Shown piece after piece: positions 25,524 through 34,949 of a stretch of DNA of 64,000 nucleotides. How positions within the stretch are numbered: the first letter of the stretch is position 1; each line of letters starts with the position of its first letter. Made by a program: the position numbers and the translations under genes. Source of the DNA: Comamonas aquatica NBRC 14918 (GTDB lineage Bacteria > Pseudomonadota > Gammaproteobacteria > Burkholderiales > Burkholderiaceae_C); the NCBI RefSeq assembly GCF_000739875.1, contig NZ_BBJR01000048.1, positions 1 to 64,000 of the forward strand. Reading direction: 5' to 3'. The notes beneath the pieces were generated by a model. The model ran no database searches. It was not told the DNA's origin and saw only the letters and a program-made list of their open reading frames with translations.

Positions 25524-25993
25524 GCAGCGACAAAAGCAGGCAGATGGAGGATGGCTTCGGCATTCGACGGGGCGTAGCAGCGGTCTGCCGCTTCACGCCA
25601 AGCATGCCAAGCAAATGCGGTGTGCTCCCGGGGATTCAAGGTGACGTGGGTGTAGGACGCCACCTCCAGCCCGAACACGCGCTCGGTGTTCATGCACACG
25701 CCCGGGGCGTAGCGGTGCAGCCACTGGGGATAGATCGGGTAGGTGTTCTCCAGTTCCCAATCGTGCAGGCGGCAGCCCGGTGCCGTGGCGTCGATGCCGG
25801 TCTCTTCCTGGACCTCGCGCACCGCCGCGGCCGCCCAAGGCTCGTCCTCGGCATCCAGGCTGCCGGTGACGGACTGCCAGAAAGCCGCCCCCAGGCCATT
25901 GCCCAGCGCACGGCGCAGCAGCAAGACCTGCAGATCCGGCGTGTAGATCACGACCAGCACGGAGCGTGGAATTTTGTAGGGCTGGCACACCAT
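25520..25993 (-). CDS. nudB: Dihydroneopterin triphosphate diphosphatase (NudB-type Nudix)
   Basis: A 157-residue Nudix hydrolase. The Nudix box spans about residues 45-67, with R-E-V-Q-E-E-T-G-I and the preceding G/E. The N-terminus K-I-P-R-S-V-L-V-V-I-Y is characteristic of NudB, which removes pyrophosphate from dihydroneopterin triphosphate. FolE nearby supports this reading. I start at ATG 25993 (M-V-C-Q-P-Y-K); the frame runs 27 residues further but that part carries no Nudix homology and overlaps the aspS terminator. It overlaps the EEP gene by four bases. Confidence 0.9.
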   Translation of the reverse strand: MVCQPYKIPRSVLVVIYTPDLQVLLLRRALGNGLGAAFWQSVTGSLDAEDEPWAAAAVREVQEETGIDATAPGCRLHDWELENTYPIYPQWLHRYAPGVCMNTERVFGLEVASYTHVTLNPREHTAFAWHAWREAADRCYAPSNAEAILHLPAFVAA

Positions 25994-26030
25994 GGCGGCA
26001 TCTTCGCACCGGAAGCCAGGCCCTGGATGC

Positions 26031-26062
26031 AAAAAAGCCTTTGCGTCACCGCAAAGGCTTTT
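26031..26062 (-). terminator. Rho-independent terminator after aspS
   Basis: On the minus strand, AAAAGCCTTTGCG and its exact complement (26050-26062 with 26033-26045) enclose a 4-nt loop and are followed by T's. The perfect 13-bp stem ends the aspS transcript before nudB. Confidence 0.85.
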
Positions 26063-26080
26063 GGAGCGTTTCATGGCTTC

Positions 26081-26114
26081 AGCGCTTTTCTGTCAAGCAC
26101 CAACAGCTATGAAT
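26081..26114. repeat. Dispersed palindrome, copy D (degenerate)
   Basis: AGCGCTTTTCTGTCAAGC followed by CAACAGCTATGAA aligns with the right half of copy J at 60651-60687. It lies between the aspS stop and the aspS terminator. It is recognisable but decayed. Confidence 0.5.
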
Positions 26115-26129
26115 TTCAGAGCCATCGAA

Positions 26130-27932
26130 TCACGATGCCTTGACGGCGTCGGGGTTGCGCAGGCGGATGTGCAGCTCGCGCAGCTGCTTTTCGTCCACGG
26201 GCGAAGGTGCCTGGGTCAGCAGGTCCTGCGCACGCTGGGTCTTGGGGAAGGCGATCACGTCGCGGATCGACTCGGAGCCGGTCATCAGCGTGATCAGGCG
26301 GTCCAGACCGAAGGCCAGGCCACCGTGCGGGGGCGCGCCGTACTGCAGGGCGTCCAGCAGGTAGCCGAACTTGGCACGCTGCTGCTCGGGGGTGATGTTC
26401 AGTGCTTCGAAGACCTTGGCCTGCACGTCAGCGCGGTGGATACGCACCGAGCCGCCGCCCAGTTCCCAGCCGTTGAGCACCATGTCGTAGGCCTTGGCTA
26501 CGCACTTGCCGGGATCGGTCGCCATGAGTTCTTCGTGGCCGTCCTTGGGGGAGGTGAAGGGGTGGTGCACGGCCACCCAGCGGTCTTCTTCTTCGTCGTG
26601 CTCGAACATGGGGAAGTCCACCACCCACAGCGGTGCCCACTTATCTTCGAACAGGCCGCTCTTCTTGCCGAATTCGCTGTGGCCGATCTTCAGGCGCAGC
26701 GCGCCGATGGCGTCGTTGACGATCTTGCCCTTGTCGGCACCAAAGAAGATCAGGTCACCGTCTTGTGCTGCGGTGCGCTTCAGGATTTCAGCGATGGCGG
26801 CATCGTGCAGGTTCTTGACGATGGGCGACTGCAGGCCGTCGCGGCCCTTGGCCACTTCGTTGACCTTGATCCAGGCCAGGCCCTTGGCGCCGTAGATCTT
26901 CACGAAGTCGGTGTACTGGTCGATCTCGCCGCGCGAGATCTGCGCGCCACCGGGCACGCGCAGGGCCACCACACGGCCACCCTTGGTGGTCGCGGGCGTG
27001 GAGAACACCTTGAAGTCCACATCGGCCATGACGTCGGTCAGCTCGGTGAACTCCAGCTTGACGCGCAGATCGGGCTTGTCCGAACCGAAGCGGAAGGCCG
27101 CGTCCTGGTAGGTCATGATGGGGAATTCGCCCAGGTCCACGCCCAGCTGGGTCTTGAACACTTCGGTGATCATCTGCTGGAAGATGGCGCGGATTTCCTC
27201 TTCGTTCAGGAACGAGGTTTCGCAGTCGATCTGGGTGAATTCAGGCTGGCGGTCGGCACGCAGGTCTTCGTCGCGGAAGCACTTGGTGATCTGGTAGTAG
27301 CGGTCAAAGCCCGAGACCATCAGCATCTGCTTGTACAGCTGGGGCGACTGGGGCAGCGCGAAGAACTGGCCATCGTGCACGCGCGAGGGCACCAGGTAGT
27401 CGCGGGCGCCTTCGGGCGTGGACTTGCCCAGCATGGGGGTCTCGATGTCGATGAAGCCCAGCTTGTCCAGGAAGTTGCGCACCTGGATGGAGGTCTTGTA
27501 GCGCAGCATCAGGTTGCGCTGCATCACGGGGCGGCGCAGATCCATCACGCGGTTGGTCAGGCGCACGTTTTCGGACAGGTTGTCATCATCCACCTGGAAG
27601 GGCGGGGTCACGGCGGCGTTCAGCACGTTCAGCTCGTGGCACAGCACTTCGATCTGGCCGCTCTTGAGCTTGTCGTTGGTGGTGCCGGCGGGGCGTGCGC
27701 GCACGATGCCCTTGACCTGCACGCAGAACTCGTTGCGGATGTCTTCGGCCACCTTGAACATCTCGGGACGGTCCGGATCGCACACCACCTGCACATAGCC
27801 TTCGCGGTCGCGCAGGTCAATGAAGATCACGCCACCATGGTCGCGGCGACGATTCACCCAGCCGCACAGGGTAACGGTTTGGCCCATCAGGGCTTCGGTC
27901 ACAAGACCGCAATATTCGGAGCGCATGGCCAT
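26130..27932 (-). CDS. aspS: Aspartyl-tRNA synthetase
   Basis: A 600-residue class II synthetase of the bacterial type, with an N-terminal OB anticodon-binding domain ([11 protein letters not shown]), the catalytic core, and a GAD insertion domain typical of bacterial AspRS. Motif 2 includes [16 protein letters not shown] and motif 3 reads G-L-A-F-G-L-D-R-L. Whether it is discriminating or also charges tRNA-Asn cannot be decided here. Start ATG 27932, with AGGAAG upstream; ATG 27926 is possible. It ends in the 26031-26062 terminator. Confidence 0.97.
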   Translation of the reverse strand: MAMRSEYCGLVTEALMGQTVTLCGWVNRRRDHGGVIFIDLRDREGYVQVVCDPDRPEMFKVAEDIRNEFCVQVKGIVRARPAGTTNDKLKSGQIEVLCHELNVLNAAVTPPFQVDDDNLSENVRLTNRVMDLRRPVMQRNLMLRYKTSIQVRNFLDKLGFIDIETPMLGKSTPEGARDYLVPSRVHDGQFFALPQSPQLYKQMLMVSGFDRYYQITKCFRDEDLRADRQPEFTQIDCETSFLNEEEIRAIFQQMITEVFKTQLGVDLGEFPIMTYQDAAFRFGSDKPDLRVKLEFTELTDVMADVDFKVFSTPATTKGGRVVALRVPGGAQISRGEIDQYTDFVKIYGAKGLAWIKVNEVAKGRDGLQSPIVKNLHDAAIAEILKRTAAQDGDLIFFGADKGKIVNDAIGALRLKIGHSEFGKKSGLFEDKWAPLWVVDFPMFEHDEEEDRWVAVHHPFTSPKDGHEELMATDPGKCVAKAYDMVLNGWELGGGSVRIHRADVQAKVFEALNITPEQQRAKFGYLLDALQYGAPPHGGLAFGLDRLITLMTGSESIRDVIAFPKTQRAQDLLTQAPSPVDEKQLRELHIRLRNPDAVKAS

Positions 27933-27976
27933 GGTCTATCTTCCTGCGCCCTTGGGGGACGCGCTTTCAGGGTAGT

Positions 27977-28600
27977 TTATCGTTCTTCGTCGGGCACGGG
28001 CAGCGGTGGCGGAGCCACCACCCCCATGGAGACGATGTACTTGAGCGCGGCGTCCACGCTCATTTCAAGTTCCACACAGTCACTTTTGCGCATCAGCACA
28101 AAGTAGCCGCCGGTCGGATTGGGCGTGGTCGGCACGAACACGCTGACGAATTCATCGCGCAGGTAGCTGGCCACCTCGCCCGCCGGATTGCCGGTGATGA
28201 AGGCCACGGTCCACACCCCCTCGCGGGGCCATTGCACCAGCACCGCCGTCCGGAAGGCGTTGCCGCTGTCCGAGAACACGGTGTCCGACACCTGCTTGAC
28301 GCTGGAATAGATGGAGCGTACCACCGGGATGCGGGTGATCACCGCATCGCCCCACTGCACCAGCTTGCGGCCGACGAAGTTGCTGGCGATGGCACCGATC
28401 ACCAGCAGCACGGCCAGCGTCAGCAGCACGCCGAAGCCGGGGATGTGCATGCCCAGCAGGTGGTCGGGCTGCCAGGCTTGCGGCAGCAGGTACAGCGTTT
28501 GGTCCAGCGTGCTGATGATCCAGTTCAGCACCCAGACGGTGATCACACCGGGCACCAGGACCAGCAAGCCGGTGAACAGCCATTTGCGCAAAGCAGACAT
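27977..28600 (-). CDS. DUF502-family membrane protein
   Basis: A 207-residue protein with two N-terminal transmembrane helices (L-F-T-G-L-L-V-L-V-P-G-V-I-T-V-W-V and L-L-T-L-A-V-L-L-V-I-G-A-I) and a cytosolic or periplasmic C-terminal part. Family-like segments are R-I-P-V-V-R-S-I-Y-S-S-V-K-Q and P-T-T-P-N-P-T-G-G-Y. Its function is not known. The order fmdB-DUF502-aspS on one strand is frequent in Betaproteobacteria. ATG 28600 was chosen because the frame extension upstream is a proline-rich shadow of fmdB. Confidence 0.9.
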   Translation of the reverse strand: MSALRKWLFTGLLVLVPGVITVWVLNWIISTLDQTLYLLPQAWQPDHLLGMHIPGFGVLLTLAVLLVIGAIASNFVGRKLVQWGDAVITRIPVVRSIYSSVKQVSDTVFSDSGNAFRTAVLVQWPREGVWTVAFITGNPAGEVASYLRDEFVSVFVPTTPNPTGGYFVLMRKSDCVELEMSVDAALKYIVSMGVVAPPPLPVPDEER

Positions 28601-28616
28601 AGACAAAAAGGGGGGT

Positions 28617-28892
28617 TTAGGCTTCGGTGGCGGCAGGGCAGCCGGCGGCGGCGCAAGCGCTGCCGCCATTGTCGCAAGCTGCGGCCGGCGCTGCCGCAGC
28701 GCTGCTGGTTCCACCCTTGAAGTCGGTGGCATACCAGCCCGTGCCCTTGAGCTGGAAGCCGGGTGCGGTCAATTGCTTGGAGAAGGCCGCGGCACCACAG
28801 GCCGGGCAATCGGTCAACGGTGCATCCGACATCTTCTGGAGCACATCCTTGGAGTGGCCACAGGCGCCACACTTGTACGCATAAATCGGCAT
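28617..28892 (-). CDS. FmdB-family zinc-ribbon protein with Cys-containing tail
   Basis: A 91-residue protein opening M-P-I-Y-A-Y-K-C-G-A-C-G, with a zinc ribbon from C8, C11, C29 and C32. The middle has the conserved F-Q-L-K-G-T-G-W-Y-A-T-D-F. The C-terminal ~25 residues are Ala/Gly-rich and contain three further Cys. FmdB-like proteins are small putative regulators of unclear role. ATG 28892 starts at the invariant M-P-I-Y. It precedes the DUF502 gene by 16 bp and probably shares its transcript with aspS. Confidence 0.9.
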   Translation of the reverse strand: MPIYAYKCGACGHSKDVLQKMSDAPLTDCPACGAAAFSKQLTAPGFQLKGTGWYATDFKGGTSSAAAAPAAACDNGGSACAAAGCPAATEA

Positions 28893-29060
28893 AGCTTCTG
28901 TTTCCGTGTGCGAGACAACAATCAAGCGAAATTCGCAAAACCCTCGATTATAGGCGGGCCTGTTTTGGGGTGAGGCCCACGCCCCGCTTGCCCAGACGCG
29001 ACACAGGGCGCCTGAGCGCCCTGTGCATCGCCAGCGATGGGTGCCCGGGGCACCGGTCGC

Positions 29061-30515
29061 TTACTCCGCGGAACCCTGGTAGTGCACCACGTCTTCGTGT
29101 TCGTTGGCGATGTACTGGGGCGCCAGCGAGCCGAACACCATGCCGGCGAACGCGCCCAGCAGGCCGGCCAGCTGCTGCGGGAAGGCCTCACCCCAACCGG
29201 GCATGAAGACAAAGGTCAGCCACACGCCCAGACCGGACACCACGGCCAGCAGGGCGCCCTGGGTGGTCGCGCGCTTCCAGTACAGGCCGCAGACCAGGGG
29301 CACGAAGGCACCGACCAGCGGCACCTGGTAGGCCCCGGCGACCATTTCATAGATGGAGCTGTCCTGCATGCTGATGGCATAGACCAGCACGCACAGCGTG
29401 AAGACCACCACGGTCACGCGCATGGCCTTGAGGGTCTGCGCGTCGGTCATGCCGGGCTTGATGTTGCGCAGCACGTTCTCCACGAAGGACGTCGAGGGCG
29501 CCAGCATGGTGGCCGAGGCGGTGGACATGATGGCCGACAGCAGCGCGCCGAAGAAGGCGATCTGCAGCACCACGGGCATGTGGCCCATCACCAGGGTGGG
29601 CAGGATCTTCTGGGGATCGTCCGCGATCAGGGCCTTGGTCTCTTCGGGCATGACCAGCACGGCCGCCGTCACCACGAACATCGGGATGAAGGCGAACACG
29701 ATGTACAGGCTGCCACCGATGATGGGACCCAGGCGCGCCACGTTCTCGTCCTTGGACGACATCACGCGCTGGAACACGTCCTGCTGGGGGATGGAGCCCA
29801 GCATCATGGTGATGGCCGCGGCAAAGAAGAACAGCCAGGTCTTCAGGTCCGCATCCTGCGGGAAGAACTGCAGCTTGCCCTCCGTCACGGCATAGTCGAT
29901 CACCTTGTCGGCGCCGCCGGCCAGGTTGCCGGCAAACCAGGCGATCGCCAGCAGGCCGACGCAGATCACGATCATCTGCACCAGATCGGTGATGGCCACC
30001 GACCACATGCCGCCAAACAAGGTGTAGATGAGCACGATCACGGTGCCCAGCACCATGCCCGCCACGATCGACAGGGCGCCACCGGTCAGCAGGTGGAACA
30101 CCAGACCCAGCGCCGACACCTGCGCCGCCACCCAGCCCAGGTAGCTGAAGATGATGATGATGGAGCACAGCAACTCCACGGCGCGGCCATAGCGCAGGCG
30201 GTAGTAGTCACCGATGGTGATCAGGTTTTTCTTGTACAGCTTGTAGGCAAAGAACAGGCCCACCAGGATCAGACACATGCCCGCGCCAAACGGGTCCTCC
30301 ACCACCCCTCCCAGACCTTCCTCGACGAACACCGCGGACACGCCCAGCACCAGCTCCGAACCGAACCAGGTCGCAAACGTGGTCGCCACCACGATGTACA
30401 GCGGCAGGTTGCGCCCAGCCACGGCGTAGTCGGCCGTGTTGTGCACACGGCGGGCTGCGTAAAGGCCAATGCCGATCGACACCAACAGGTACGCGGCGAT
30501 AAAGGTAATCAGCAT
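29061..30515 (-). CDS. Sodium:solute symporter (SSS family)
   Basis: A 484-residue inner-membrane protein with roughly twelve to thirteen hydrophobic helices. The N-terminus shows the SSS pattern (A-A-R-R-V-H-N-T-A-D-Y-A-V-A-G-R-N-L-P). The G-W-V-A-A-Q-V region and A-T-M-L-A-P-S-T-S-F-V-E-N also fit. It imports a solute with Na+; the substrate is not readable, and no catabolic genes are adjacent. ATG 30515 is preferred to the frame extension at 30632. Hairpins at 29005-29054 follow, one with an ACAGGGCGC/GCGCCCTGT stem. Confidence 0.9.
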   Translation of the reverse strand: MLITFIAAYLLVSIGIGLYAARRVHNTADYAVAGRNLPLYIVVATTFATWFGSELVLGVSAVFVEEGLGGVVEDPFGAGMCLILVGLFFAYKLYKKNLITIGDYYRLRYGRAVELLCSIIIIFSYLGWVAAQVSALGLVFHLLTGGALSIVAGMVLGTVIVLIYTLFGGMWSVAITDLVQMIVICVGLLAIAWFAGNLAGGADKVIDYAVTEGKLQFFPQDADLKTWLFFFAAAITMMLGSIPQQDVFQRVMSSKDENVARLGPIIGGSLYIVFAFIPMFVVTAAVLVMPEETKALIADDPQKILPTLVMGHMPVVLQIAFFGALLSAIMSTASATMLAPSTSFVENVLRNIKPGMTDAQTLKAMRVTVVVFTLCVLVYAISMQDSSIYEMVAGAYQVPLVGAFVPLVCGLYWKRATTQGALLAVVSGLGVWLTFVFMPGWGEAFPQQLAGLLGAFAGMVFGSLAPQYIANEHEDVVHYQGSAE

Positions 30516-30634
30516 GGTGGCTGGTCCCCCCGGGAAAAGGAAAAGGGTTGTGGAAAAATTTGAGGCGCGATTATGGACACCACTTGTGTCCGCACGCGGA
30601 AAAAATCGCGCGCTGTCTGCTTCAGGCCACAAAC

Positions 30635-30725
30635 AAAAAGGAGCGCCTGGCGCCTGCCCCGATTAGCTTTCAATATCAAATGACATTGAAAGCCAAACAG
30701 AACAAGCGCTAAGCGCTCCTTTTTT
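30635..30725. repeat. Dispersed nested palindrome, copy E (terminator of ubiB side)
   Basis: The outer arms GGAGCGCctgGCGC and GCGCTtaGCGCTCC (30640 to 30719) pair. The inner stem GCTTTCAATATCA / TGACATTGAAAGC (30666-30693) is 13 bp with one mismatch and a 2-nt loop. Both flanks carry A- or T-runs. It lies between the symporter start and the ubiB stop and has the same two-stem architecture as copy A. Nothing else is apparent in 30516-30772 apart from a GGACAC/GTGTCC dyad near 30575. Confidence 0.7.
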
Positions 30726-30772
30726 CTTGAACTGAGCACCTGCTTACGCAGCAGGCGCCCGTGCAGGCCGGA

Positions 30773-32338
30773 TCAGAAAAGCCGAATTCGCGTAAGGACT
30801 TGCATGGCCAGCATGCCTAGTACAAACCCGAGCCCGCCGTACACCAGCCCCTGCAGCAAACGATTGGTACGCCGCTGCTCGCGAAGCAACTCCTGTACCA
30901 GTTCCGGGTCCGCGGCCTGTTGGCGCTGCAGCGCGGCGTGCACCAGGCGCGGCAGCTCCGGAATCAGCTTGGCGTAGCGCGGGGCCTCGGCCTGCAGCTC
31001 GCGCCAGAAGCGCTGCGGCCCCATCTGCTCCAGCATCCACTTTTCCAGGAAGGGCTTGGCCGTGCTCCACAGGTCCAGGTTCGGGTCCAGCTGGCGGCCC
31101 AGGCCTTCGATATTGAGCAGCGTCTTTTGCAGCAGCACCAGCTGCGGCTGGATCTCGACCTGGAAGCGGCGCGAGGTCTGGAACAGGCGCATCAGCACCA
31201 TGCCCAGCGAAATCTCGGCCAGCGGACGGTCAAAGTACGGCTCGCACACGGCGCGGATGGCCGCTTCCAGCTCTTCCACGCGCGTGCTCGCCGGCACCCA
31301 GCCACTTTCGATGTGCAGGGCGGCCACGCGCTTGTAGTCTCGGCGGAAGAAGGCCAGGAAGTTCTGCGCCAGGTATTCCTTGTCGAACTCGGTCAGCGTG
31401 CCGACGATGCCGAAGTCCAGCGAGATGTAGCGCCCGAAGGTGGCCGGTGCCAGGCTGACCATGATGTTGCCCGGGTGCATGTCGGCGTGAAAGAACCCGT
31501 CGCGGAACACCTGGGTGAAGAACAGGGTCACGCCGTCACGCGCCAGCTGCGGAATATCCACCCCGGCTTCGCGCAGGCGCTCGGTCTGGCTGATGGGCAC
31601 GCCGTGCATGCGCTCCATCACCATCACCTCGGCATGGCAATAGTCCCAGAACACCTCGGGGATCAGCACCAGGTCCAGGCCCTCCATGTTGCGGCGCAGC
31701 TGTGCCGCGTTGGAGGCCTCGCGCACCAGGTCCAGCTCATCGTGCAGGTAGTTGTCAAACTCGGCGACCACCTGGCGCGGCTTCAAGCGCTTGCCATCGG
31801 CCGAGAGCTTTTCCACCCAGCCGGCCATCATGTGCATCAGGGCCAGGTCCTTGTCGATCACCGTCTTCATGCCCGGGCGCAGCACCTTGACGGCCACCTC
31901 GCGCTCCACGCCCTGCTTGTCGCGGGTCACGGCAAAGTGCACCTGGGCGATCGAAGCGCTGGCCACCGGCGTGCGCTCGAACTGCACGAAGATTTCGTCC
32001 AGCGGTTTGCGGAAATTGCGTTCGATGGTGTCGACGGCGATCTGCGAATCAAACGGCGGCACGCGGTCCTGCAGCTTGGCCAGCTCCTCGGCCACATCGG
32101 GCGGCATCAGGTCGCTGCGCGTGGACAGCACCTGACCGAACTTCACGAAGATGGGGCCCAACTGCTCCAGCGCCTCTCGCAGGCGCTGGCCGCGCGGCGC
32201 ATCCAGCTTGCGGCCGATGGTGAGCACGCGGCGCAGGCGGTGCAGCCACGGGTGCTGGAAGCTGGAGAGCACCAGCTCATCCAGGCCGTAGCGCAGCACC
32301 ACCCAGATGATGGTGCAGCCTCGGAAAAAGCGGCTCAT
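30773..32338 (-). CDS. ubiB: Ubiquinone biosynthesis regulatory kinase-like protein UbiB
   Basis: A 521-residue ABC1/ADCK-type atypical kinase needed for ubiquinone synthesis. The signature K-F-G-Q is at residues 66-69 within [11 protein letters not shown]. Ala-rich nucleotide loop [10 protein letters not shown] follows, and the catalytic region has F-H-A-D-M-H-P-G-N. Two C-terminal hydrophobic helices anchor it to the inner membrane. ATG 32338 overlaps the ubiJ stop by four bases. In E. coli the order is ubiE-ubiJ-ubiB; here a Tim44-like gene is inserted. Confidence 0.96.
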   Translation of the reverse strand: MSRFFRGCTIIWVVLRYGLDELVLSSFQHPWLHRLRRVLTIGRKLDAPRGQRLREALEQLGPIFVKFGQVLSTRSDLMPPDVAEELAKLQDRVPPFDSQIAVDTIERNFRKPLDEIFVQFERTPVASASIAQVHFAVTRDKQGVEREVAVKVLRPGMKTVIDKDLALMHMMAGWVEKLSADGKRLKPRQVVAEFDNYLHDELDLVREASNAAQLRRNMEGLDLVLIPEVFWDYCHAEVMVMERMHGVPISQTERLREAGVDIPQLARDGVTLFFTQVFRDGFFHADMHPGNIMVSLAPATFGRYISLDFGIVGTLTEFDKEYLAQNFLAFFRRDYKRVAALHIESGWVPASTRVEELEAAIRAVCEPYFDRPLAEISLGMVLMRLFQTSRRFQVEIQPQLVLLQKTLLNIEGLGRQLDPNLDLWSTAKPFLEKWMLEQMGPQRFWRELQAEAPRYAKLIPELPRLVHAALQRQQAADPELVQELLREQRRTNRLLQGLVYGGLGFVLGMLAMQVLTRIRLF

Positions 32339-32898
32339 TGCGACAACCGGTCCGCGCCGCTGGCGGCAGCGCCTTGGCCCATGCGACCGCCGACAAACTG
32401 GCGCACCGCCCCGGCAATGCTGCGCCCCAGGTTGGCCAGGGTGTGTGCGGGCACGTCGCCGATGATGCGGGACATGTCTTCCTCGACGTCCCACTGCACG
32501 TTGTCAACCAGCCAGTTGATGTCGGCCGCCAGTTGCACATCGCCCTGGATGCGCAAGGCTGGCTTGTCGCCGCGCAGCGCCATCTGGGCCAGGGCCAGCG
32601 GGTTGCTGTCGGTGATCTCCAGCTGCAGATCAGGCTGAGCGCCCTCGGCCGCCAGGTTCAGCAGGCCGGCCGGGGTCACCACCAGGGCCATGTTGAAGTT
32701 GCGCCACTGCACACGGGCCACGCGCCCCTTTTGCCGCACCAGGCGCTCCATGGCCTCGCGTTCCTGCATCAACACGTGGTTGAGAAACAGCACGATGCGC
32801 TGCTGGGTTTCGTGGACGAGCCAGCTGGGCGGCTGCACGGCCTGCACCGCGCGTTCCACCAAGCCGTTCAGTAAAGAAAAAGGGGACTGTGTTGCCAT
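32335..32898 (-). CDS. ubiJ: Ubiquinone biosynthesis accessory factor UbiJ
   Basis: A 187-residue protein with an SCP2-like lipid-binding N-terminal half (F-L-N-H-V-L, then [11 protein letters not shown] and the [11 protein letters not shown] beta-hairpin) and a C-terminal helical part. In E. coli UbiJ forms the soluble Ubi metabolon with UbiK and holds the hydrophobic intermediate. The assignment rests on the fold pattern and position immediately upstream of ubiB, overlapping it by four bases. Start: ATG 32898. Confidence 0.88.
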   Translation of the reverse strand: MATQSPFSLLNGLVERAVQAVQPPSWLVHETQQRIVLFLNHVLMQEREAMERLVRQKGRVARVQWRNFNMALVVTPAGLLNLAAEGAQPDLQLEITDSNPLALAQMALRGDKPALRIQGDVQLAADINWLVDNVQWDVEEDMSRIIGDVPAHTLANLGRSIAGAVRQFVGGRMGQGAAASGADRLSQ

Positions 32899-32931
32899 AG
32901 TCCCCTGATTATTCCTGAAGTCGCAAGTTTT

Positions 32932-33930
32932 TTAGGCCAAGGCCTGTAAACCCGCTACCAACCAGCCGCTGGAGTTGTCCTTGGGCTTGGCCATGTTCCA
33001 CACTTCACGGAAGGGGTTGGGGCCGGCGGAGGCTTCTTCGCGGATCAGGCCGGAGAATTCCACGCTGGCCATGTAGGAATCGCCCAGGTCCTCGATGCCC
33101 AGCAACTGCGCATCGATCATGACCACGTCGGTCTGGTTGAGGGCGCCGCCGCTCTGGGCTTCGCGCTCTTCCAGCTGGTGCTTGATCTCGGCCAGCATGC
33201 TGTCGGTCATCATGGAACGCAGGGTGGTGATGTCACCCTTGTCCCAGGCCGCCTGCAGGGTCACGAAATTGCGCTTGGACGCCTCCAGGAAACCCTGGGT
33301 GTCGAAGTCGGCAGGCACGCTCCAGGTCGAGGCTGCGGTGCCCAGGCCGGAGCCGATCATGCTGCCGCTGGCACCGGGGATCTGCTCCCAGGGACGGGCC
33401 GAGGCGTCATTGCCCACGTTCTGGGGCTTGTACTGTGGCGGTGTGGCCACGCTGTCGTGCGTCACCGGGGCACCGGCACCCTGAAAGGCGAAGGGCGAGG
33501 CCGCCGCCATCGCGGGCGCCGCCTTCTTGTTGGCGCGGGCGCGCATCACCATGCCGACCACCACCATCACAGCCAGGGCCAGCAGGCCGAACATCAGCAT
33601 GTTGGCGAAGGCTTCGCCAAAGCCCAGGCTGTGGGCCAGCCAGGCCAGGCCCAGGCCAGCAGCCAGGCCGCCGAGCATGGCGCCCCAGGGCTTCTTGGCG
33701 GCGGCTGCGGGAGCCGCCGCGGGGGGCGTTGCGGGTTTGGCAGCGGCGGTGTTCTGCGCAGGCTGCTGCGCGGGGCTGGCAGGCGGGGTGGCTGGGGGCG
33801 TCGCCTGGCGCTGCGTCACATTGCTGGACTGCTTGCCGATCGAGCCGCCACCGCCCATGCGCTTGGCTTCTGCCAGGGGATGCATGACGACCAATGCCGC
33901 CGCCAATGTCACTGCCCACACCTTCTTCAT
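32932..33930 (-). CDS. Tim44-like domain protein, exported
   Basis: A 332-residue protein with a signal peptide (M-K-K-V-W-A-V-T-L-A-A-A-L-V-V, cleavage near A-E-A-K). A Gly/Pro/Ala-rich low-complexity linker follows (about 25-85), then one or two hydrophobic segments (L-G-L-A-W-L-A-H-S-L-G-F and M-L-M-F-G-L-L-A-L-A-V-M-V-V). The C-terminal Tim44-like domain covers about 190-332 (A-S-K-R-N-F-V-T-L-Q-A-A-W-D-K-G-D). Tim44 is a mitochondrial import factor; bacterial relatives (TimA) have unknown function. It lies between ubiE and ubiJ on the same strand. Confidence 0.88.
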   Translation of the reverse strand: MKKVWAVTLAAALVVMHPLAEAKRMGGGGSIGKQSSNVTQRQATPPATPPASPAQQPAQNTAAAKPATPPAAAPAAAAKKPWGAMLGGLAAGLGLAWLAHSLGFGEAFANMLMFGLLALAVMVVVGMVMRARANKKAAPAMAAASPFAFQGAGAPVTHDSVATPPQYKPQNVGNDASARPWEQIPGASGSMIGSGLGTAASTWSVPADFDTQGFLEASKRNFVTLQAAWDKGDITTLRSMMTDSMLAEIKHQLEEREAQSGGALNQTDVVMIDAQLLGIEDLGDSYMASVEFSGLIREEASAGPNPFREVWNMAKPKDNSSGWLVAGLQALA

Positions 33931-34011
33931 CGCTGTATCTCCGCTTGAATTTGAATAAACCGTTGATTAACCAAAACCTGCAAACACGTTATGCATGGGA
34001 CATCTCCCTGT

Positions 34012-34743
34012 TCAGCATTTGATCCCGACATGCAGCGCGACGATGCCGGCCGACATGTTGTGGTAGTCCACGTGCCCGAAGCCCGCCTGCTGCATCAGGG
34101 CCTTGAGCTCCTCCTGGCCCGGGTGCATGCGGATGGATTCCGCCAGATAGCGGTAGCTGTCGGGGTCGCCCGCCACCATCGAGCCCATCTTGGGCAGGAT
34201 GTTGAAGGAGTACCAGTCGTACACCTTCTCCAGCGGTTTGGCGACCTTGGAAAACTCGAGCACCAGCAGCTTGCCGCCGGGCTTGAGCACGCGGTTCATT
34301 TCCTTGAGGGCGGCGTCCTTGTGCGTCATGTTGCGCAGGCCGAAGGCCACACTCACCAGATTGAAATGGTTGTCGGGGAAGGGCAGCTTCTCCGCATCGC
34401 ACACCAGCGTGGGCAGGAAGATGCCCTTGTCGGTCAGGCGGTCACGTCCAACGCGCAGCATGGCTTCGTTGATGTCGGTGTGCACCACGGTGCCACTGGC
34501 GCCGACCTTCTTGGAGAACGCCATGGACAAGTCGCCCGTGCCCCCGGCAATGTCCAGCACCTGGTCGCCCTCTTTGAGGTTGGCCACCATCACGGTATAG
34601 GCCTTCCAGGCGCGGTGCAGTCCGCCGGACATCAGGTCGTTCATGACGTCGTACTTGGACGCCACGGAGTCGAACACGCCGCGCACGCGACTGGCCTTGT
34701 CTTTTTCGTCGACCGTCTGGAATCCAAAGTGTGTGCTGCTCAT
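34012..34743 (-). CDS. ubiE: Ubiquinone/menaquinone C-methyltransferase UbiE
   Basis: A 243-residue SAM-dependent methyltransferase acting at the C2 position of the benzoquinol ring. The family-specific [14 protein letters not shown] is at residues 23-36. SAM motif I is [10 protein letters not shown] (62-71), and A-F-G-L-R-N-M-T follows. ATG 34743 was chosen because M-S-S-T-H-F-G-F-Q matches other UbiE starts. The DUF971 gene lies upstream on the same strand, and the Tim44-like gene is downstream. Confidence 0.96.
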   Translation of the reverse strand: MSSTHFGFQTVDEKDKASRVRGVFDSVASKYDVMNDLMSGGLHRAWKAYTVMVANLKEGDQVLDIAGGTGDLSMAFSKKVGASGTVVHTDINEAMLRVGRDRLTDKGIFLPTLVCDAEKLPFPDNHFNLVSVAFGLRNMTHKDAALKEMNRVLKPGGKLLVLEFSKVAKPLEKVYDWYSFNILPKMGSMVAGDPDSYRYLAESIRMHPGQEELKALMQQAGFGHVDYHNMSAGIVALHVGIKC

Positions 34744-34949
34744 AAGCTTGAAATGTAAGCAGGCTGCTGCGTCTGGTACAGCGACAACCCCGTGCACCCC
34801 CAGGGCATAGCAGGCCTGCAGTCAAAATCTGGTGCCGGGAAAACGCTTTTCAAGCGGTCGTCTCCAGCTACTTTAAATATAGCACCACCGAGGGAATATC
34901 CCAGCCCAGCGACGGCACTTGTTGCGCGCAGGGCATGCCGCCCCGGGCT

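Noticed and set aside
29005-29054. Two GC hairpins after the symporter gene as a riboswitch or ncRNA
   Set aside because: They are simple stems without T-runs or conserved riboswitch features. At most they act as weak 3' structures.
34841-34873. Possible further copy of the dispersed palindrome upstream of DUF971/ubiE spacer
   Set aside because: ACGCTTTTCAAGCGG and CCAGCTA resemble the family, but pairing and spacing are too degenerate to count with confidence.
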